Below are positions 15,027 to 39,320 of a stretch of 64,000 nucleotides of DNA, in pieces; position 1 is the stretch's first letter, and every line of letters begins with the position of its first letter. Source of the DNA: Hydra vulgaris. Its lineage: Eukaryota; Cnidaria; Hydrozoa; Anthoathecata; Hydridae. Below the pieces are notes generated by a model. The model had not been told where the DNA came from, did not search any database, and worked only from the letters and a program-made list of their open reading frames with translations. The position numbers and the translations under genes were made by a program. The stretch is taken from assembly GCF_038396675.1 (NCBI RefSeq), contig NC_088922.1, positions 6,342,501 to 6,406,500 on the forward strand, written 5' to 3'.

Positions 15027-15225
15027 TGGCTGAATGATTGCCGAAATGGCATGAAACTTAAAGTTCCATAAAAAGACGTATTATTTTCATTTAAATGAAA
15101 ATATATTTTGATCTATTTTATGTATATCGATCACTCTTAAACCAACAAAGTTCTGTATTAAATCCAACAGAATACAACACAACTATATTCTGTTGGATTT
15201 AATACAGAACTTTGTCGGTTGTATG
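15027..15225. repeat. Right pseudo-LTR with inverted partner
   Basis: Begins tatggctgaatgattgccga, overlapping the 3' end of the coding remnant. 15141-15175 (aacaaagttctgtattaaat, ccaacagaata) is followed at once by its inverse up to 15220. Sequence from 15226 to 16440 contains only AT-rich DNA and one TA run. Confidence 0.75.
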
Positions 15226-15814
15226 AATGTATGTATATATATGTGCGTGTTTGTGAAAACACACACATATATATACATACATTTATCTTTGTATATATGA
15301 CTTTAGTTTTGTTCAAGAATGTTATGTTGCTAAGAAAATGTTAAATTCTCTCCATAAAAATAGTAATTTATTAAAAGAAATTTTCATTAGTTTGTGGTCA
15401 CCAGAATCATCAGCTTGTATTTTTGTATAAAATGATAAAAAACAGTTAAAAATTAACTGGCGTCAGCAGTTAAATACCTTTTTTCATTTTATGCAAAAAT
15501 GTAAAAAATAAAAACGTTTTAAAAAAAGTTTAAAATTAACTGACATAACTAATTGATAGGCTTCTTACCAAAATAAATAGACCAACAGTCTATTATCAAG
15601 GTTTCTAGTATATAAAGGGAAACACCAGTACCTCTGCATTTCAAGAAATTACTAATAGAACTATCGATATTATTTTTTTGCACTCCTAAAATTATTACTT
15701 TTTTTTTAAACTTTTAAATCTGTTATATAGAACAAAATAAGGTGCATGTTAAAAAGATTTTTTTTTAATGTTGTTTTTTGAACCACCCTAATATTTCTAA
15801 TATTTAGTATATAA

Positions 15815-15816
<2 letters not shown>

Positions 15817-15868
<52 letters not shown>
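15817..15868. repeat. (TA)n microsatellite
   Basis: Short TA run followed by three copies of gcttttaaaatata. Nothing else is seen between 15226 and the MBIP gene except a MITE-like word near 16120 (ttttaaacgtcttaattacg). Confidence 0.9.
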
Positions 15869-15870
<2 letters not shown>

Positions 15871-16440
15871 CTTTTAAAATATACGCTTTTAAAATATATG
15901 CTTTTAAAATATGTTTATAAGAGATTTGTAAAAAGTTCTTATGAAGATGTTTTTATTATAATAAACTGTATATTATAATATAAAAGTAATTAAATTTTTT
16001 TCAAATCATTGAATAAATAATTTTTTTCCAGACACTGTTAAATAAACTTTTTAAACTTTGTAAATGGCCCAATAGGCACTTTTAGGGTGGGTGTGTTAGA
16101 TGTCTATAAAACATAATAATACGTGTTTTAAACGTCTTAATTACGTATTATGCCCACAAGGAAAAAATCAAAATCTTTTTTCAATTCCCACATCCCTGAT
16201 CCCAAACAACGTAATTATATGCAAAACTATTTTATTTTATAAATTTTATTTTATTTTTTATTTATTATAATTTTATTATATTATTTATTTTATTTTATTA
16301 TATTATTAATATTACAAATAATTATTATGTATTTATTATATTTATTATTGTTATTTATTTAAAATATTTTATTAATTTTATTTTATATTTTACAAAAACT
16401 TTTAAAATGTTGTATTTTGATTATTTCTGTGAAATATTTA

Positions 16441-16456
16441 TGTTTTTATGTTTTAG
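16441..16456 (+). promoter_or_regulatory. Possible splice/trans-splice acceptor of MBIP
   Basis: tgtttttatgttttag ends nine bases before the MBIP ATG, a textbook pyrimidine-rich 3' splice site. No donor could be assigned upstream, so a spliced-leader acceptor is as likely as a 5'UTR intron. Confidence 0.5.
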
Positions 16457-16465
16457 CAGTACAAG

Positions 16466-17395
16466 ATGAGTTTATCAGATGATTTAATTGGTTGTATACG
16501 AAAATTCATCTGTAAACTTGACGGCACTTCTGATGATCATAACTACGTCCCAACCCTTCATACGTTGTTTGGGAGTGCGAGACCTGATAATGACCAAATT
16601 GTTGTAAATTTAATTTGGTCCTTATTAGAGGATTTAAAAAACGTATTAGAATATTCAGGTGTATTTCCAATGAAGATTAAACAATGGATGGATAATGTAC
16701 GACCGACACGAGATAAAGATGTACAAACAGACCATATTCATGAAATGGTTGATCAAAGATTTGTTCAGGTTACTTGTGAAAAGGCTGAAGTAGACCGCCG
16801 TATTGAAGCGTTTATGAAACGCAAAAGAGCTGAAAGTGATGCATTCAATCGACGTGAATTTTGCCGCATACACGAAGGTGAAGATTCTGCTAATTCCTGT
16901 GCACGCACTGACGCCATTTTTGTTAACAGACAAAGTAAAAAAAGTTTAGTTAAAATACAAAAAGTTACAAATGACATCCAACGAAAAGAAAAATGCACAG
17001 TCGAAACCCAAAATTTAAGTTCATGGCATCCTTCCCATCCATCATCGACATTGCCATATTACAAATTGCCTCCAGATCTTCGAGAACGCCTCGATAATCT
17101 TAATTATGTTTTAACTTCGCATCAAATAATGAATGATGATTGTGATATTTATGCTCGCATTAAAGAGCTTGAAGAAAAAGTTCTTTATTTAGAAACGCTT
17201 TCTCCTGAGTATTTTAACCTTAACAAGCAAATACCTATAAAACCAATAAGTCATCTAAAAGAACATACTTCAAAGAGTGCAAACAATAAAGTGGAGCAGG
17301 TTGATGAAAGTGAGAATACAACTTTAATAGATCTGCGTATTGAGGAGTTAAGAGAAAAGTTGCGCAAACAAGCAGAAGAATTGCGCAAACAGTAG
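16466..17395 (+). CDS. MBIP: MAP3K12-binding inhibitory protein 1 homologue (ATAC complex subunit)
   Basis: A single frame of 309 codons. MBIP is a structural subunit of the ATAC histone acetyltransferase complex and was first described as an inhibitor of the kinase MAP3K12/DLK. The match is clear in order. RRIEAFMKRKRAESDAFNRR (residues 111-130) precedes EFC. SCARTDAIF (144-152) is the family hallmark. IYARIKELEEKVLYLETLSP (228-247) precedes EYF and is the C-terminal coiled-coil. A second helical stretch rich in Glu, Arg and Lys ends the protein at residues 294-309. Human MBIP is about 344 residues, so the gene is full length. The ATG is the first in frame after a T-rich AG at 16455-16456, nine bases upstream. 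No AATAAA is seen between its stop and the next gene, METTL18, 280 bases downstream on the same strand. Confidence 0.92.
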   Translation: MSLSDDLIGCIRKFICKLDGTSDDHNYVPTLHTLFGSARPDNDQIVVNLIWSLLEDLKNVLEYSGVFPMKIKQWMDNVRPTRDKDVQTDHIHEMVDQRFVQVTCEKAEVDRRIEAFMKRKRAESDAFNRREFCRIHEGEDSANSCARTDAIFVNRQSKKSLVKIQKVTNDIQRKEKCTVETQNLSSWHPSHPSSTLPYYKLPPDLRERLDNLNYVLTSHQIMNDDCDIYARIKELEEKVLYLETLSPEYFNLNKQIPIKPISHLKEHTSKSANNKVEQVDESENTTLIDLRIEELREKLRKQAEELRKQ

Positions 17396-17500
17396 ATTTT
17401 CATAAGAAATTTTTTTTCTTTTTATATTATCTATTTTTGTTTTTTACGTTTACAATTATTACTGTCGATGTTATTTGACTTTTTTATAATTCGTATATTT

Positions 17501-17613
<113 letters not shown>

Positions 17614-17675
17614 TTGTATTTAGAATATATTCGTAATTATAATTCGTAACTTTCAATTAAGACTCAATTAAAATA

Positions 17676-18497
17676 ATGTCTTTTAAGTTCAATTTTGGAG
17701 AGTCAGAACAGGAAACAGATATGCCTAAAATAACAACTAATGGGATGTTTCGAGAGTGCCGACAGCATCTTTATAAGGAGTATTCACAAAGGTTTGACGA
17801 TTTTAAAGATTTAATAGTTGGAGATATTCAATTATTCTATTTGAATCCTTTAATTGCATCAAATCGAGTTGAAGAAAAAGAACTAAAATCTCTCTTAGAA
17901 TCTTCTGATTTAAAAGCAGGCACGTACGAAGGTGGTTTCAAGGTATGGGAATGCACCTTTGATTTATTAGAATATCTAAAGGATCATAAAAAGTGTGTTC
18001 TTAACAAATCTGTGCTAGATTTGGGTTGTGGTTCTGGCTTATTAGGAGTTTTTGCTTTTTTTTCTGGAGCAAAAAAAATCTGTTTGCAAGATTACAATAG
18101 TGAAGTTATCGAAGAGTTTACATTTCCGTCTGTGCACCAGTCTTTAGCTAAATGTGGCGATGAGGCTTTCTTACAATTTGAATTTTATTCTGGAGATTGG
18201 GATAATATGTGTGTTTACTTTTCAGAGCTAAAAAAAGAAAGATTTGATGTAATTCTATCTTCGGAAACTATTTATACAGTCGAGTATTATCCGAAGCTTT
18301 TGCGTGTTTTGGAAGAGCAACTAACGCCTAATGGTGTTGCATATTTTGCTGCTAAAACCCATTATTTTGGCGTTGGTGGAGGAACCCTTGACTTTATTCA
18401 GTTTATAAGAAACAATTCTAAGTTTTTTGCAACTACGATTATCACAAATAATGATGGTGTCTGCAGAGAAATTATTAAAATATCAAGACTCTCATAA
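17676..18497 (+). CDS. METTL18: Histidine protein methyltransferase 1 homologue (METTL18)
   Basis: An intact frame of 273 codons. METTL18/HPM1 uses S-adenosylmethionine to methylate a histidine in ribosomal protein uL3 (RPL3), acting in nucleus and cytosol. Visible landmarks: the family entry motif YEGGFKVWECTFDLLEYL (residues 84-101), AdoMet motif I VLDLGCGSGLLG (113-124), acidic-loop motif LQDYNSEVI (137-145), SGDW (172-175), catalytic-region motif VILSSETIYTVEYY (192-205) and the family-specific HYFGVGGG (229-236). The length is shorter than human (about 370), mostly from a reduced N-terminal arm and inter-strand loop. The start is the first ATG after the TG array, with acceptor-like AGs at 17622-17623 and 17660-17661. 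It is close behind MBIP on the same strand, so co-transcription is possible. A poly(A) signal aataaa lies at 18653-18658. The last 50 coding bases are part of a 63-base tandem duplication. Confidence 0.93.
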   Translation: MSFKFNFGESEQETDMPKITTNGMFRECRQHLYKEYSQRFDDFKDLIVGDIQLFYLNPLIASNRVEEKELKSLLESSDLKAGTYEGGFKVWECTFDLLEYLKDHKKCVLNKSVLDLGCGSGLLGVFAFFSGAKKICLQDYNSEVIEEFTFPSVHQSLAKCGDEAFLQFEFYSGDWDNMCVYFSELKKERFDVILSSETIYTVEYYPKLLRVLEEQLTPNGVAYFAAKTHYFGVGGGTLDFIQFIRNNSKFFATTIITNNDGVCREIIKISRLS

Positions 18498-18571
18498 AAA
18501 AACTTGTAAAATAATGATGGTGTCTGTTAAGAAATTATTAAAATATTAAAACTTTCACTAAAAAATTGTTA
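18446..18571 (+). repeat. 63-bp tandem duplication across the METTL18 stop codon
   Basis: Unit 1 (18446-18508) includes the last codons and stop of METTL18. Unit 2 (18509-18571) repeats it with about ten changes (ataatgatggtgtctg, aaattattaaaatat, then aagact/aaaact). The period is a multiple of three. The second copy lies in the 3'UTR. Confidence 0.85.
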
Positions 18572-19636
18572 AATTAGGTCATTCTTCAAAGTATTTGAAT
18601 GCTTGCAAGTTCAGATAGACTTGAAATTCTTTTTTAATCTGCATGGGGTATTAATAAAAGATTTTATTTATCTGATCTAGTTTTTGCTTTTAACATTGTT
18701 CCCTGAAATACTTTTGGCGCAACAGAGTATTCTTATTTGAAATAAGCTTCACTATTGAAAATTTCTCCGAAAAGTTAGCTCATGTTGTATTACATTTTTT
18801 AGTAATATTGTTACCAAATAATTCAATTTTTGACAGTTGACAGTTTTCATTAAAAAGGCATCGTCAGGGTCGGTTGAAATTTGGATCATTTTAAATTGAA
18901 TTTTCTTTAAAACTAATTAATTCTAAGGGTTGTTTTTTTAAAATTATACCCTCGTAATTAATTTTAATAAAAAAATGAAGACTTGGCTTAAAAATTAAAT
19001 TACTCGACACGCGAGTGAAATAATTTTTTGTTATGTATCCGTCATCATCTCCATTAATTTACTTATAACATAAGAATAAGTAAAAAACTTTCTTCTTAGT
19101 AAAAATACTTAAGTAGAAAAATAAAAGCTTTTTAAATCAACTAAAAAAAAAATAGAATAATTTTTAACACGCTAATTGAGTTCTCTTAAAACATTAAAGT
19201 CATTGTTTGATATATATATATAATATTAGGTAATAAATTTTCCTTTAATCTATGCGAGAGGCATTCCAGATAAAAAATTTTATTTTTAAATATTTTATCA
19301 CTACTAAAACGCGAGCGTTTGAGTTTATCGCTACTAAAACGTGAGCGTTTAATCACTCATAACCATAAATTATCAAATATACTGAGGTATTTGACGATAG
19401 CTTTTTTTTGATACGGCAAAAAAGTTGCAATTGAAGTTTCCATTATTTGTAGATTACGTAATCTGTTGGGTGAAAAAGTGAAAACTTTTGTAACTGCGTT
19501 ATTTGAATGATACTTTTTAATCAAGCTTTATTATAAATTTGACGTCTTCAAAAGTCAATGGCAGTCAAACTTATTTATGTTACGCATGTGGAAATATCCG
19601 TCGTTTATTTATTAAGTAAATAATATGTATACTTAA
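18572..19636. other. Spacer between convergent METTL18 and the collagen gene
   Basis: AT-rich, no gene visible. It holds a tandem pair near 19298-19352 (actaaaacgcgagcgtttga / actaaaacgtgagcgttta) and a short TA run near 19208. The collagen gene's poly(A) signal (AATAAATAAA on the minus strand) lies at 19604-19613. Confidence 0.7.
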
Positions 19637-31901
<12,265 letters not shown>

Positions 31902-34654
31902 ATAAAAAACTGTAATTTTTCTAAAATGGAAAACATTAGGACTTTAACAGAGAAATCAAAACTCTGTCAATGATAAAAATTTTGTCAAGAAAGATTTTGT
32001 CAAAAAAGTCAAGATAGCGTAAACTGCGTGAAGGCAGTTAGATAAAATAAAGTCATATAAATAATCCGGCAATATACGTTAGATTTGAACTCAGCAGTAA
32101 ACCGCTTATTTGTGATGAATTCTCAGTGATTTCTACTACCAAACAATTATACCGAAAATTTAAAATTACTTTACGTTTATAAAAACGTCGGCTCGTTCAC
32201 AAAGCACTTTACAAAACTTTATCCATCCGAAATACCAACTTGTAATGAGTATTTACAATAGTTTTGAGTTTGCTTATAATTAGATTTTAATAATAACTCA
32301 GGATTCTATTCCAGGCCTTTTTTAATATCTCAGGATTCCATTCGATCTTTGTTTTTCAATAGTTAAAAAACAAAGTTCTTTTAAAGCGAGAGTTTTAAAA
32401 ATAAATTATTATTGATGACAAACGTGAACGATTCGTTCTTACCAATTAACATATTCTTTTAAACCATTATTGATTTTTATAACAATTCTTAGTGTTATAA
32501 ACAAGATGTATTGCAAAAATGGAAAACATATAAACGTCTTGCAAAGACAAACACAAAAACCCTGCATGCTCATTCAGACCTTTTGTATTTTTTTGCAGTT
32601 TTTAAGCATAAATATCAAAATAAGTTTGTACTAATTCAATTGAAATTTATAATCCTTTTTCAAATAAAAATAATTTTTTTTTTATGTAAAAATATAATGA
32701 TCGATAAATTACTGTCAGAATATCAGTCACACTACCATTTATGCGTCTATTGATTACTACAACGAGTGTATAAATGGTGTATACACCCGTTGCAATGGTG
32801 TATACACCCGTTGCAATAATACTTTTTTTTAATAATAGCAGCTTTATGTGCAAGACATAAAGCTTTCCAGAAGATTTTGATTCAGTGAAAGTAACAAAGC
32901 TTGAATTCAAGTGATACACACAGAACGCGGGTTTATCATTTCTTGACAACATTTTTGTGTTATCAAGACATAAAAAATATCCTGCATAAGACTTTGACTT
33001 TTTCTAGGTCAGTTTTTCTTAATACTGAATACACAACAAATATATTGGTTAATTAAATACACAACAAATATATTGCTTAATTAAATACACAACAAGTTGG
33101 TTAATTATAAACTAATGAATAAGATTGAAATTACGTCAAAAGTTTAAAAAATAACTTACCTTCTATTATGGTCGTAAGAGACAATTACTATAAAAATGTA
33201 CAACTTACCTTCTGCTATGGTTGTAAGAGACCAATTTAATTAAAATTGATTTACTTTAACAAATCGTCTTTGTCAGGTGTTATGTGTTTTTTTTTTAAAT
33301 TTTAGTTTTACTTTTTAATTTCCCCTTAGCAAACCACATATTAATTTATAAACATTTTAATGTAAAAATATAATTCACGAAAACACATTTTTATTAATTA
33401 AAAATATTTTGAACTTTTGCAAGTTCTGTCACAACTTTCTTCGCACTTCGTTTAACACGTTGATGTTAAATTAATTGACAAATGTCGTTGTCTCAGATGT
33501 TTATAATTCTAAATAATAATCATAATTCGTAAGTTTAATTCAAAGTTAAAATACGCAAAACTACTTATTACGGCCGTCCAACAAAACATCGGTATTTCCC
33601 TTTTCTTATTGAAAAGCTAAAGTTTTTGTTATAAAACTTCATTGTATTTCGGAAAACATGTTCCTTGCAGGCAATAAATTAAAAAGCAAAAATAAAATAT
33701 TAAAAATAAGTTATGGCTAATTATTCACGATTGGTCATATTTTATTTATGTTTTTTGTTGAGTTTTAAATAAAGACATTGCAAAAATAATTTTGCTGTCT
33801 TTATAGTCTAAGGTTTTATGTTGCGATGCCAAAGTTTTGCCTTGAGATAAATGAGTAAAATAATTTATAAGTAATATAAAACACACAAATATTTTTATTT
33901 ATTTATAATTCATTTGAAATGTATTAATAATTAACATTTAACTTTCCTATATTATAAATATAGGAAAGTTAAATGTAAATAAAAAAAACTATTTTTAAAA
34001 ATGAAATGAAATTTTTTCGAAATTATACGTTCCAGTCGGTTTTTAAAATGTTACGCAATAGAGATTGTACTAACGTAAACAAAAAAATGTTTTTCAAATC
34101 TTTAGCAATAAAACTTGCATTATTAAACACAAAAGTTATTTTTCAAATATTCCGCAATAAAACTTTAATTAATGGACACAAAAATTGTTTTTCAAATGCT
34201 TAGCAATAAAATTTTTACCAATCGTCATGAAAATGGTTTTTCAAATGCTTAACAATCAAATAAGTATAAATATATTTATACTTAATATATATTTTTTAAT
34301 ATATATTTTATATATATACATTTTTTTTTAAATATATATTTTTAATATATATTTTTTAAAACGTTAGATCAAATCTTTAATGAAGTAAAAGTACGATTAC
34401 GGCGATTGTTTTAAAAAACGATATAAGTTGAAGTCTTGCATCAAAAAATATTCCTTTGAAAGTTATGAATGTTTAAAGTTTACAACTTTCTATTGTGTGC
34501 ATGTTGTGTATATTTTTGGAACTTATGCTTTTTAATGAACCTTGTGTCTCCATTTACAGACCTTTATTTAATCTTGCGTTAATCATTCATTGCTTTTATA
34601 AATCTTTAAAACCCGTTACGTCATTAGTTTTGTACTTATTACTAATTATTTTTA

Positions 34655-34780
34655 TTGATAACGTTGTATCTAATAACTTATTAGATACAACGTTATCAAA
34701 TAAGTTATTAGATAACGTTGTTTCTAATAACTTATTAGATAACGTTGTATTCAATAAGTTATCAGATACAACGTTATTAA
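34655..34780. repeat. Palindromic cluster
   Basis: A perfect palindrome with 20-base arms (gataacgttgtatctaataa and complement, one-base centre) begins the cluster. Variants of both arms then alternate through 34780, so any segment can pair with several others. Confidence 0.9.
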
Positions 34781-35530
34781 TAAAGAAAAACAAATTAGGA
34801 TTAAAAAGAATCCTTCTAATTACTACTAATAAGTTTTACGTTTATGATATTTTTCAAACAGTTGATTTAGGTATATAGTATTTTGTAGATCTTAACGAAA
34901 CTTTGAATTAGATTGTTCATTCGCTGATCAATTCGCTGATCTTTCACTTAACTATGGGATTAAACAATCAACCCTTGCGACAAACAGACAACAAAAGTTT
35001 TGTTTACTTTTTATAGCATTTTGAAAGTAAACCAACCTTTTAACGTCTATTTTGTCACTAAGTTTAACGCAAAAAAAAAATACAATAAAAAAACTTACTG
35101 CTAGTTACCGGTTTGATTCAAATTTAATGTTCGTTTCTATTTTTTTTTCAAGTTAAATACATTTAATGTTTATCCATTTATTTTGTATAAATAATGTTTT
35201 TAAGCTTTTAATTAATTTATCGACAAAATTATTTTAATATCTCATCAAACATCTGTTAAAAAAAAAAAATTAACAAAAAAACTTAAGAAATTTACATATT
35301 TTATGTCGGCAATAATAAAACTGTCAAAACTTTGAGTTTGTGGCTGTTTTTTAGAAACTTTGCGAAATTCATTTTCTATTCGGTCATTTGTGGTTTTTAA
35401 CACAAGTGTAAACGTCCTCACTTCCTTGTATTTAATTATAGTTTTACATTACGTATTTATTTCTTACAAGATTAAAATAGATTTTATATAGAATTAATTT
35501 TTTTTTACATTTACTTTAAATTACTTAACA

Positions 35531-35660
35531 TAAGTTTTATGTTACATATATTTTGATATACGTTTTGAGTCTTCTAAAAATGATAATCTATATGTGACAT
35601 ATTGTTTATCACTTTTAAAGGACTCAAAACGTATATCAAAATATGTTACGTAAAACTTAT
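35531..35660. repeat. Inverted repeat with ~40-base arms
   Basis: ttttgatatacgttttgagt and its complement are part of near-perfect arms separated by about 50 bases. MITE-like. Confidence 0.85.
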
Positions 35661-35944
35661 TACTTATACATATTATGTCAGTAAAATTTTGCGCCGTCTG
35701 TCCCATGTGTCACTTTTTTTTATTGCTAATACATGCGCATCTATTTGCAAAATTTCACATGCGAAGATTTACTGGAATTACTGGAAGCAATTAACCAGTA
35801 ATATCTATAAATTTATAATAATTGAAACAAGACTCATCTTCTGTTTATTGATTGTTTTTTTGAGTTGTTTAAGGTCAATGAGTTGATCATACAATATAGT
35901 CAAAATTTGAATTATGTTGACGCTATTACAGCACTATAATTTAT

Positions 35945-36028
35945 AAATCTGTTAACATCACATACACCATTAAATCTGTTAACATCACATACACCATCAA
36001 ATCTGTTAACACCACATACACCATCAAA
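35945..36028. repeat. 27-bp tandem repeat, three copies
   Basis: aaatctgttaacatcacata + caccat repeated three times with single changes. Confidence 0.9.
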
Positions 36029-36432
36029 TGGCGATTTAACCCATCATGTAGCGAGTTTTTTCAGGTATCATTGACGTTTATTTAGCAGTGTTATTTGCAT
36101 AAATTGTGTCCAGAAGTGAGATTATTATCATCAGCAATAAAAATGATTGTCAAAAATCTTTTAAATCCGTTAAAAATTTTGTTTTTTGAAAATAAAAAAA
36201 TGAGCTAGTTGAAAAGTTATTTGAATGATTCAGATAATAAAATGGTTGATTAAATTATTCAGATGCTTTTTTCCTTGCGAAAAAGTTAAAAAAAGAACAA
36301 ATGACAAAATAATAAAGACGATAAATAACAAAGAATATTAATGGAAAAATAGTAAAAATAATTAAGGTGAATAAAACGTAAACAAGTTAAGAACAATATA
36401 AGAATAATTAACATTAATTAGAAAGTACATAT

Positions 36433-36540
36433 GATGTAATCTCATTTGCGTGATGTAATTACATTTACGCGATGTAGTCACATTTACGTGATGTAATCAC
36501 ACGCACGTGATGTAATCAAATTCACGTGACGTACATCTTT
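36433..36540. repeat. About 20-bp tandem repeat, five copies
   Basis: Units of the form gatgtaatcacatttacgt. Several contain acgtga, so the array is rich in CACGTG/ACGTGA-like words. Confidence 0.85.
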
Positions 36541-38100
36541 AAATCAAATTAAAATATGAATAAAACTTATTTAAAAATCAAAATTGAAATAAAAATTGAT
36601 TTTATGCTGTACCAACTTACTTGTAAATTTTTTTTTTAAAACGTGGTTTACTCTATTGTACTCCTTCTCCCATTATCGAGTCAAATTTTATTTTATTTAT
36701 ATTTATATAGAATTATATTTATAAAAATGTTTATGAATATTTTGTTTTCTAATTTTTTTGCTTCCAAATAATCTTATATATTATGCTTAATTGATTTAAA
36801 AAAAAAAATTGCAGTATTGATTTATTGGGCCCCTTTTGTCTATGCATTTTTTGTTAACCACACCCATTTGCGAAAAGTTCTATTATTAGATCAATAAGTT
36901 TACTTACTTGCAAATAATTCAGTTTATCTTTTTTTTTACTTTTTGCCGTATCATAATATTCACCAATAAAAAGATTGTGCAAATGTTCGGAAATGGTATA
37001 ATAAAATATATAAAAAGATCGTGTAAACGTGTTGTGTAAATGGTCGGAGCAAGAAGCAGATATATAAAGTCTTATCACTGAGCCCCGTTTACATAGTCGC
37101 ACTTAGTAATTAAGGTAAATATTTTTTCATTACGTAGAGATTATAATGACTAAAATATATAAGACATTAGATATACTCGTGATTAGATAATTAGGTGGTA
37201 AAGTTTGTTTTCCTATTACAAAGGTGACGCTTTATTAAATTTTATGCTTTCATTTCAAAATATTTAATTCTATATTTCCATTAATAAAATTTATAGTTTT
37301 TCATTTCATTTTCAATAGTTATTTGGAAAAAAATTTTCTTTTTAGTTTTCTTTAATAAGTATTTAGAAAGAATCTTGTTTTTCCTTTTTTTTTCTGCAAT
37401 AATTACTTTGTTTTGTGCAAAATTCAAATAAATAAAAAATTGTAAATTGTTAATGCATCATTTACATCATTAGACTGCGTACAAATGAACTATAAACTAT
37501 ATAACATTAAAGCTGCAAGCTCTGGTAAAGCTGTGTAAATAAATGCTCAAAACTTTGATCTCGTTGTTTATGTTATTGATGGATTGTTGATTTTGAAGGT
37601 TTAGTACGATTCATAAATGTTTTACTTACATCACCAAAGTGTGCTTTCATATATCTCAGTGGGTGCAAAAGAGTGTATTGATATACTTTCTCAGTAGGTG
37701 CAAAATAAAGTGTTGAATTCAACAAAATTAGTCTCAATAGCGCCTTAACACAAAATAGAAAAGTTTTAGGATTTTAAATGCGACTAAAAAAACAATAAAA
37801 GGTCAGAAAAATAGGTTTAATAATAAAAGTGTCTACTCAACATTTTATATTCAGCATCCACTTGGGTATAAATAAACAAAGGTTTTATCCATTATCTTAA
37901 TTTAATACCATAGGTTTATTCAACTAAAACAGTAATCCTATTGCTTTTGTTGTCTCTATTATTGTATCGTATTATCTCTATTATTATCTCCTATTATGAA
38001 CTTACTAAAAAACGTAAAATGAAAAACTTTTGAAATATTTTTTTTTTAAATGATTGGATTTATAAAAATATATCGGATACTCTTTTACCTATTACTAAGA

Positions 38101-38824
38101 AAAACTCTAACGATGTTTTATCAGGGTAGGGCTTTTGAGTTTTCGTGATTCGGACAAAAAAGTGTTTTTACACTTTTATTATCCCGGTAAACACACAACA
38201 TTTAAAAGAAGTCTCCAAAACGCATAAATCATGTCTAGACGTCTATAAGACGTTGTTTAAACGCTTTAAGCTGAAATGTGTGTATGTTTTTTTTTAAATG
38301 AAACTCTTTTATAAAATGTTCAAATACTGTTCAACTATAATTTTTTTTAGAAAAAATGTAGTTGAAAAGTAGTAAATAAATTTTAGGCTCGTGCATTAAA
38401 ATTTAAAAAACTATTTTTTTGCAAGTAAAATTGATCATGAATCCTAAAGCCGAACCGAACCTATGACTAAATAAACTTTGAAATCATATTTCTAGCCATA
38501 AAAAGATTAAAATGCAGTTGTTTAAAAGGTACACAACTGATAAAAAAAACAATTTTACACCCAATTTTATATTTTTTTAGCTTTACAAAGTAAATATATT
38601 TAAGTATATATATATTATAAGAAATAAATAAATAAAAAATAAGTGTAATAAATAAGTTTTTCAATAGCTTGGTTCGGTTATTTTTTTTGTGTATACGAAA
38701 CATATTTCTTTAACAGAGATCATTTCACAGAACTTCAAAACAGAGTTCTACAAGTCAGAGCATTTTAACATTATTCAAAAGAAAGAGTATATTTTATTCC
38801 TATCATTTGATTGATAATATTTTG

Positions 38825-38921
<97 letters not shown>

Positions 38922-39320
38922 ATGTCGAGTTACCTTGACAACTTACATCGCTATTCAATTACTATCTACTCGTATAAAAATAAAAAGTATTTTTGAAGTA
39001 ACAGGACTTCTTGTTGACTTTATTCGTTTTTATGTATGCTAAGAGAGTCATGCAGTTTTCAAACTTTATATTGATCTTCGTGTTTAAAAGTAAACTTTTT
39101 AAGAAAAAGTTTTATTTAAGTAAACACACTTCGGCTTTAAAACGTTTAAACAACAACGTTTAGACGTCTAGAGGAAATTTACCCGTTTTTAAACGTCTTT
39201 TAAACGTCGTTCGTTTACTGGGATGATAAAAGTGTACTAAGTGTAAAAATATTTTCTAGTTTGAATCACGAAATCTCAAAAACTCTAGATTCAACCAGAA
39301 TGTAACAATGTTAGAGTTTT
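38101..39320. mobile_element. Non-autonomous DNA transposon with ~200-bp inverted ends
   Basis: 38101-38290 and 39115-39320 are reverse complements with moderate divergence. Shared words: aaaactctaac at the tips, ttcgtgattc, acacttttat, and tctagacgtct beside gttgtttaaacg. The interior (38291-39114) has no transposase, only AT-rich DNA and a TA array at 38827-38918. No clear target duplication was found. The superfamily is not recognised. Confidence 0.7.
38827..38918. repeat. (TA)n microsatellite
   Basis: Inside the inverted-repeat element at 38101-39320. Confidence 0.95.

Larger units (their letters stand above)
12727..15225 (+). mobile_element. Penelope-like retroelement, decayed, with pseudo-LTRs
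   Basis: Three broken frames read in order. 13130-13894 gives the N-terminal reverse transcriptase: CFITLKDHKPNF, VRLINPAKNEIGRISKHIL, and motif A as FDIVDFYSSI. After a frameshift, 13930-14508 gives ITMGVFDGAEVCKLVGIFLL, then the catalytic box as YRDGG instead of YRDDG, then YLDVTLNF and SNHPPSILKQLP. 14510-15071 gives LHKIFNRNTVKISYSCMPN, a CDCIDRAMCP zinc-ligand segment, NIVYKA and a worn GIY-YIG part ending SSKRCNLFVNNIWLND. Direct repeats at about 12800-12960 and 15027-15175 (tatggctgaatgattgccga) are pseudo-LTRs typical of Penelope-like elements, each with an extra inverted piece. Stops, frameshifts and the lost Asp make it inactive. Confidence 0.8.
31902..38100. other. Upstream flank of collagen A: no gene, many short repeats
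   Basis: No coding region is credible. Seen: a two-copy 21-bp repeat (gtgtatacacccgttgcaa) at 32774-32816; a 29-bp unit repeated about three times at 33020-33110; a 50-bp pair at 33155-33235; a hairpin at 33940-33977 (acatttaactttcctata); four diverged ~58-bp units at 34085-34260; a palindromic cluster at 34655-34780; hairpin arms at 35531-35570 / 35618-35660; a 27-bp x3 repeat at 35945-36028; and a ~20-bp x5 repeat at 36433-36540. The promoter of collagen A should lie just right of 31922, but no core element is recognisable. Confidence 0.7.

Noticed and set aside
34495-34878. 127-codon ORF with hydrophobic start
   Set aside because: Its second half is the palindromic cluster at 34655-34780, which is open on both strands; no homology pattern.
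36433-36540. Regularly spaced short repeats that might suggest CRISPR
   Set aside because: They are direct tandem units without unique spacers, in a eukaryotic context.
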